A stretch of 11,024 nt of DNA, from NCBI GenBank assembly GCA_031289285.1, contig JAITPT010000121.1, positions 1-11,024 on the forward strand. The letters run 5' to 3'. Position 1 is the first letter of the stretch. Each line of letters starts with the position of its first letter. The DNA comes from Puniceicoccales bacterium (lineage in GTDB: Bacteria; Verrucomicrobiota; Verrucomicrobiia; Opitutales; UBA953). Position numbers and translations under genes: made by a program. The notes under the pieces are model-generated. The model ran no database searches. It was not told the DNA's origin and saw only the letters and a list, made by a program, of their open reading frames with translations. Positions 7,612 through 11,024 of this stretch are shown here, in pieces.

Positions 7612-9216
7612 ATGGAACCCGCCAGCACAGACACCGCGCCGCCGCCGGAAAATCCGGCGACGCCGGAGACCTCCGCCGATACGGTGCCCACCGTCGCGTT
7701 TCCTAAACCGCCGCCCCCACCCCCGCCCCCGCCGCCGCCAGAGAAGCCGCGCCTGCGCCGCTTCATCGCCTCGGTGCCCGAACACAGCGGCACACAGCGC
7801 CCCGCCACCAACAATGCCGCCGCCGCGCCGCCGCAAAGACAACTTCTGCGCCCACTCGTAAGACCGCACGCCGCCGCCGCGCCCGCACCTGTGGCAGCAC
7901 CCGCCGCCGCACTCGCCGCCGCGCCAATCCCGCAACCCCCGCCCAAGCCCGCAAAACTGCCCAGCCTCGAAATGCTGCTCGGCGACTCGCCACCACCTCT
8001 GGGCGCAGGAGCCGCACACTTCGCCGCTGGCCAACTTCTCAACATCCCCCACAGCTCTTCGCGCAAAGAAAAATGGCGACGCTTCTACATCAAACTCGGC
8101 GGCGACTCACTCGCACTCAGCCTCGTCATACACACCGTCGTCATCCTGCTCGCAATTTTTGTGATAGGCACCGTGCTCCCACCAAAGATAACGCTGGCGT
8201 TGGGAGATTTTGAACCAAGACCGCCAGGAGGTGGCAACAACATGGCAGAACATCGTGTGAAGGCCGCTCCCCACAAAAACATGAAGCCGCGCTCCGTCGA
8301 AAAAATCACCGTCAAGGCACCTTCGAGCGTTAGCATAACATCCTCAAAAACGTTACTGTCGCTCCTTCCTGGACAGGGCGGAGGAGGCGACGGTTCCGGC
8401 TTCGGCCCCGGTCCCCCAGGTCTTCCCAGTTTCATCCCGAGATTGGGGCTGAAGATCAAAGCTATCAAAATTGCCGTCTATCTCGACGACTCCGGCAGTA
8501 TGCGCCCCTATCTCGACAGCGTTAAACGCGAAATCTATGCACAATTTCCCCATGCGGACATCTTCGAGTTTGACGGCATCCTGACCCGCGTGAGCAACAA
8601 TCGCGTGATAGGCGGCGCAAACGGCGAAAACAAACCCACGCCCGGCTCCGCAACGAGAGTCACCAAAAAAACAGAGGGAGAAACGGACGAGGATAGGCGG
8701 AAAGGACTCCAAAAACTCATGAATCTCAAAATTGCACCAGCCGCGCTAACCGAAATGAGCAAAGCGAAACGAGAAGAAGAGGTTGCCCGCCTCTCCGATG
8801 AACAACGCGCTTACTACAACAGCAACCTGCGCAACACCGCACGAGGCGACACTTTCCTGCGGCTCACCGACCAAGGACGCGAAATCTTCCGCGCCTATTC
8901 GCAAAACTTTCACAACGGCTCCGTCGGCGCGTGGACAGACATCATGATGTATGAAAACTACGACGCACTCGTCATTTTCTCCGACTTCCAAGACGGCATC
9001 CAAGACAACAAAGTGCCCGTTGGCGAAAAAGAACTCACATGGGAGATGCGCTGGGAACAACGTTTCGCGCTGGCAAAAAGGAGCAACGGAATGGGAAACT
9101 CCAAAGCACCCAAGCTCTATTTGATTTCTACCGAAGTGCCGCCACAAGAAATCTGGCAACGCTGCGTAAAAGCCTCCGGCGGCGAAATCTCAATGAAGCC
9201 GCAATTGCGCCGCTGA
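7612..9216 (+). CDS. Membrane-anchored von Willebrand A-like protein, copy 1 (intact MIDAS)
   Basis: The specific function is not known. The predicted protein has 534 residues. Residues 1 to about 150 are Pro/Ala-rich and include a run of 11 prolines. One transmembrane segment lies at about 167-189. The basic residues before it (RKEKWRRF) predict a cytoplasmic N-terminus and a periplasmic C-terminus. A Gly/Pro-rich linker leads to a vWA-like domain with a full metal-ion-dependent adhesion site: D292-x-S294-x-S296 in DDSGSM, T442 in GAWTD and D458 in FSDFQDG. About 120 residues separate the second strand (DIFEFDG) from GAWTD, which is unusually long. A single VPVGEK occurs at 9013-9030. The general plan resembles TonB-like or vWA membrane proteins I recall from Verrucomicrobia. 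The ATG at 7450 is in frame but would abut the hemB start, so 7612 is preferred. A paralogue follows after 98 bp. Confidence 0.85.
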   Translation: MEPASTDTAPPPENPATPETSADTVPTVAFPKPPPPPPPPPPPEKPRLRRFIASVPEHSGTQRPATNNAAAAPPQRQLLRPLVRPHAAAAPAPVAAPAAALAAAPIPQPPPKPAKLPSLEMLLGDSPPPLGAGAAHFAAGQLLNIPHSSSRKEKWRRFYIKLGGDSLALSLVIHTVVILLAIFVIGTVLPPKITLALGDFEPRPPGGGNNMAEHRVKAAPHKNMKPRSVEKITVKAPSSVSITSSKTLLSLLPGQGGGGDGSGFGPGPPGLPSFIPRLGLKIKAIKIAVYLDDSGSMRPYLDSVKREIYAQFPHADIFEFDGILTRVSNNRVIGGANGENKPTPGSATRVTKKTEGETDEDRRKGLQKLMNLKIAPAALTEMSKAKREEEVARLSDEQRAYYNSNLRNTARGDTFLRLTDQGREIFRAYSQNFHNGSVGAWTDIMMYENYDALVIFSDFQDGIQDNKVPVGEKELTWEMRWEQRFALAKRSNGMGNSKAPKLYLISTEVPPQEIWQRCVKASGGEISMKPQLRR

Positions 9217-9314
9217 CCTAACAGGCACTCGCCACAGCACGACAAAAACACTTTCCCAAGCCACCACCTACCGCCCGCCCGCCGTCCGCTCTCTCAAAAA
9301 AAACGCAAAACAAA

Positions 9315-11024
9315 ATGGACAGCAAAAAGACACCAACAACAGGGCAGGAAGTTTTTCGTCGCTGTCGCCCAGCCGCACCCGCACGGACAAAAACGCCAAC
9401 GACGCCAGCAGCAACAACGACGACGGCGGCAACGACGACGGCGGGACGTTCTGCCAAGGAACCGCCCGCCGGAGTTTCACGCAGTTCTTTGGGCGAAGAA
9501 AAATGGCCGCGACGGCGCGGTCGCGGTGAATTCAACCTAAAAACGGCAGTTGGAGGGGAAGTATTGCGAGAAGATGTTGTGGCAGATGCGCCTGATGGAT
9601 TTGTGAAGGCGCACCTGTTGGTGCGTCGAACAAAGCCAACAAGTGCAGATGCCCCAGCAGCTTCCGCAAGACGACCCGACTCAACTGCCGTTTTTAGGTT
9701 CAATATTAGTTCGCTCGTGCTCGGTGTTTCCCTCTGTGCCATCACCGTTCTCCTCGCAATTTTTGCCCGCGACATCATCTTCCCCCCTCCAATAAAACCT
9801 CCCCCCGACCAGACAATTTACCTCTCAAACGCAAGTAACAGCAGACCGTCCGAACGCAGCGAACTCGGAGAACGCAACGAGCGTAGCGAACGCAACGAAC
9901 GAGACGGAGATGTCGAACGCAAGTTCTTGCCCAGAAACATAATAAAGCTGCAACCGCCTAAAAGAAAACTCTCTGTCAAAGCACCTGCGCACTCCGACAC
10001 CAGCACCAGTGCCACCTCCAACGGGACAGCGAAAACGTCGCTTGAAATTGAACAAGCGACTCCCGAACAGGAACCACCCGCTACGCGCAGAATACGGGCA
10101 TTCTCTGGTCGTGTGCCCGCTCTCAGAATTGCCGTCTATCACGACATCTCCGACCGTATGCAGCCTTACTCCGAAAGTATCCGACGCTACATCTACGAGC
10201 AATTTCCCGACGCCGACATCTTTGAGTTTGACGGTGCCTTTATCCATGTGCGCGACAATCGTGTGGTGGGCGGCGCGAACGGCAAAAACAAACCCACGCT
10301 CGGCTCTGCTGCGAAAATTATCAAAGAAACAGCGGAGGAAAAAGACGAGAAACGGCGGAAACAACTCAGAGAACTCATGGGTATCAAGGTTGCGCCAACG
10401 GCGTTGCCAAAAATGCGCGAGGAGGTGCGAAAATACTACGTCAACCACCTCACAGTGGAGCAACATGCTTACTACGAAGCCAATCTACGTCAAGGTGAAC
10501 AGGGCGATGTTTTTTTGCATCTCTCCGACCAAGGCCGCGAAATCTACCGCCGCTACGCGCAAAACTTCCGCGACGGTTCCCTTGGCGCATGGACGGACAT
10601 CATGATGTATGAAAATTACGACGCCCTCATCATTTTCTCCGATTTCCACCCCCGCATTCAAAACGAAAAAACATCGCTCGCCGAAACGCCACCGCCTGCC
10701 GAAAGCGCACCTGCTGGCGAAAAAGTGCCATCCGGCGAGAAAGTGCCGCATGGCGAAAAGGCACTGATTGGCGAGAAAGTGCCATCTGGTGAAAAAGTGT
10801 CGCATGGCGAAAAGACACAGATTGGCGAGAAAGTGCCGCTTCCTGCAAAAGCCCCTGTTGCCGAAACGCCACCGCATAGCGAAAAGGTGTCTGTTGGCAA
10901 GAAGGCACTGATTGCCGAAGAAGCACCGCTTCCTGCAAAGGCCCCTGTTGGCGAAACGCCACCGCATGGCGAAAAGGCACTGATTGCCGAAGAAACACCG
11001 CTTCCTGCAAAAGCCCCTGTTGCC
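9315..11024 (+). CDS. Membrane-anchored vWA-like protein, copy 2 (degenerate MIDAS, repeat-rich; partial at right edge)
   Basis: This is a paralogue of the gene just upstream; 570 codons are visible and the end lies beyond the window. The start is the first ATG after an in-frame stop at 9219. It follows an A-rich leader without a Shine-Dalgarno sequence. The transmembrane segment is at about residues 134-151, again after basic residues, so the vWA part should be periplasmic. The domain opens RIAVYHDISDRM, so the DxSxS motif is D277-x-S279-x-R281 and its last serine is lost. T427 (GAWTD) and D443 (FSDF) remain. Over the 21 residues from GAWTD to FSDF, 20 match copy 1, and the DNA is nearly identical, so the copies are closely related. 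Compared with copy 1 it carries an in-frame palindromic insert, a 9-bp array and a hexapeptide array from residue 455 to the edge. It is probably co-transcribed with copy 1. Function unknown. Confidence 0.85.
   Translation, partial: MDSKKTPTTGQEVFRRCRPAAPARTKTPTTPAATTTTAATTTAGRSAKEPPAGVSRSSLGEEKWPRRRGRGEFNLKTAVGGEVLREDVVADAPDGFVKAHLLVRRTKPTSADAPAASARRPDSTAVFRFNISSLVLGVSLCAITVLLAIFARDIIFPPPIKPPPDQTIYLSNASNSRPSERSELGERNERSERNERDGDVERKFLPRNIIKLQPPKRKLSVKAPAHSDTSTSATSNGTAKTSLEIEQATPEQEPPATRRIRAFSGRVPALRIAVYHDISDRMQPYSESIRRYIYEQFPDADIFEFDGAFIHVRDNRVVGGANGKNKPTLGSAAKIIKETAEEKDEKRRKQLRELMGIKVAPTALPKMREEVRKYYVNHLTVEQHAYYEANLRQGEQGDVFLHLSDQGREIYRRYAQNFRDGSLGAWTDIMMYENYDALIIFSDFHPRIQNEKTSLAETPPPAESAPAGEKVPSGEKVPHGEKALIGEKVPSGEKVSHGEKTQIGEKVPLPAKAPVAETPPHSEKVSVGKKALIAEEAPLPAKAPVGETPPHGEKALIAEETPLPAKAPVA
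9531..9703. mobile_element. MITE-like palindromic element inserted in frame in the second vWA gene
   Basis: Perfect 19-bp inverted repeats, AACCTAAAAACGGCAGTTG at 9534-9552 and its complement at 9682-9700, bound a 167-bp segment. The interior is also an imperfect palindrome: the arms can be paired with small bulges to a central hairpin whose TGTT loop (9616-9619) sits at the exact midpoint. The direct repeat TTCAA occurs at 9531-9535 and 9699-9703, exactly 168 bp (56 codons) apart, as expected for a target-site duplication. Removing 168 bp restores alignment with the paralogue between its KW motif and membrane segment. There is no internal transposase, so any movement would need a helper enzyme. 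The plan recalls the protein-coding palindromic elements of Rickettsia, but no relationship is claimed. Confidence 0.75.
9852..9905. repeat. 9-bp tandem repeat within the second vWA gene
   Basis: Six 9-bp units lie in frame: GAACGCAGC, GAACTCGGA, GAACGCAAC, GAGCGTAGC, GAACGCAAC and GAACGAGAC. They encode E-R-S, E-L-G, E-R-N, E-R-S, E-R-N and E-R-D, a highly charged stretch just after the membrane segment. Copy 1 has no such stretch. Between LLAIF and VKAP, copy 2 is 20 residues longer than copy 1, close to the 18 residues the array encodes. This indicates insertion or expansion in copy 2. Confidence 0.8.
10677..11024. repeat. 18-bp (hexapeptide) tandem repeat array, at least 19 units, running off the edge
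   Basis: From 10677 the frame is built of consecutive 18-bp units: 19 whole ones plus 6 bases at the edge. Typical hexapeptides, in one phase, are VPSGEK, VPHGEK, ALIGEK, VPLPAK, APVGET, PPHGEK and ALIAEE. There is higher-order structure. The early part repeats as blocks of three units (54 bp). The later part repeats as blocks of four or five units beginning CTTCCTGCAAAAGCCCCT. The array is rich in Pro, Lys, Glu and Ala and probably forms an extended, flexible segment. It begins a few residues after the FSDF strand of the vWA domain, where copy 1 has one VPVGEK. Confidence 0.9.

Noticed and set aside
7452..8066. N-terminal extension of the hemB frame on the minus strand
   Set aside because: HemB family similarity begins at the ATG at 7451. 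The extension is Gly-rich and antisense to the vWA gene.
9218..9778. 186-codon minus-strand frame across the start of the second vWA gene
   Set aside because: It is antisense to a frame with a membrane segment and clear paralogy. It is open partly because the palindromic element reads through on both strands.
10485..11010. Minus-strand open frames over the hexapeptide array (Phe/Arg-rich or Phe-Ser-Pro repeats)
   Set aside because: The sense frame continues a conserved vWA domain into the array, so the antisense frames are by-products of a repeat lacking stops.
10677..11024. Possible CRISPR array
   Set aside because: The units are contiguous 18-bp variants in frame, without unique spacers or a constant palindromic repeat, and no cas genes are near.
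9217..11024. Second vWA copy as a frameshifted pseudogene
   Set aside because: Translating from 9315 gives one continuous frame to the edge with no stop or shift. The inserts are multiples of three.

Overview
The window is a GC-rich bacterial chromosome segment. Its proteins are rich in Ala and Pro, and no start codon has a clear Shine-Dalgarno sequence. The gene set (dtd, ftsK, cmk, a TolC-like lipoprotein, hemB) and the style of short intergenic repeats fit the Verrucomicrobia, perhaps Opitutaceae. This assignment rests on remembered sequence features; no database search was made.

Layout: (1) 1-456, minus strand, dtd (D-aminoacyl-tRNA deacylase), cut by the left edge. (2) 606-3569, plus, ftsK (chromosome-segregation DNA translocase), divergent from dtd. 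(3) 3570-3787, intergenic, holding a 112-bp palindromic repeat. (4) 3788-4486, plus, cmk (CMP kinase). (5) 4555-6225, plus, a TolC/NodT-type outer-membrane efflux lipoprotein. (6) 6226-6455, intergenic between convergent genes, holding a 9-bp and a 10-bp tandem repeat. (7) 6456-7451, minus, hemB (porphobilinogen synthase). (8) 7612-9216 and 9315 to the right edge, plus, two tandem paralogues. Each has a Pro-rich N-terminal region, one transmembrane segment and a von Willebrand A-like domain predicted to be periplasmic.

The first part is ordinary housekeeping: tRNA proofreading, chromosome segregation, pyrimidine nucleotide supply, export and heme synthesis. The unusual part is the tandem vWA pair. 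The upstream copy has a complete MIDAS metal site. The downstream copy has a degraded first MIDAS motif and has taken in three kinds of repetitive DNA that its neighbour lacks. These are a ~168-bp (56-codon) palindromic element inserted in frame just before the membrane segment, a 9-bp tandem array giving an E-R-S/E-R-N stretch after it, and an array of more than 19 hexapeptide (18-bp) repeats within the vWA domain. The hexapeptide array lies exactly where the upstream paralogue has a single VPVGEK unit, so an ancestral unit seems to have expanded. The reading frame stays open throughout and runs off the right edge.
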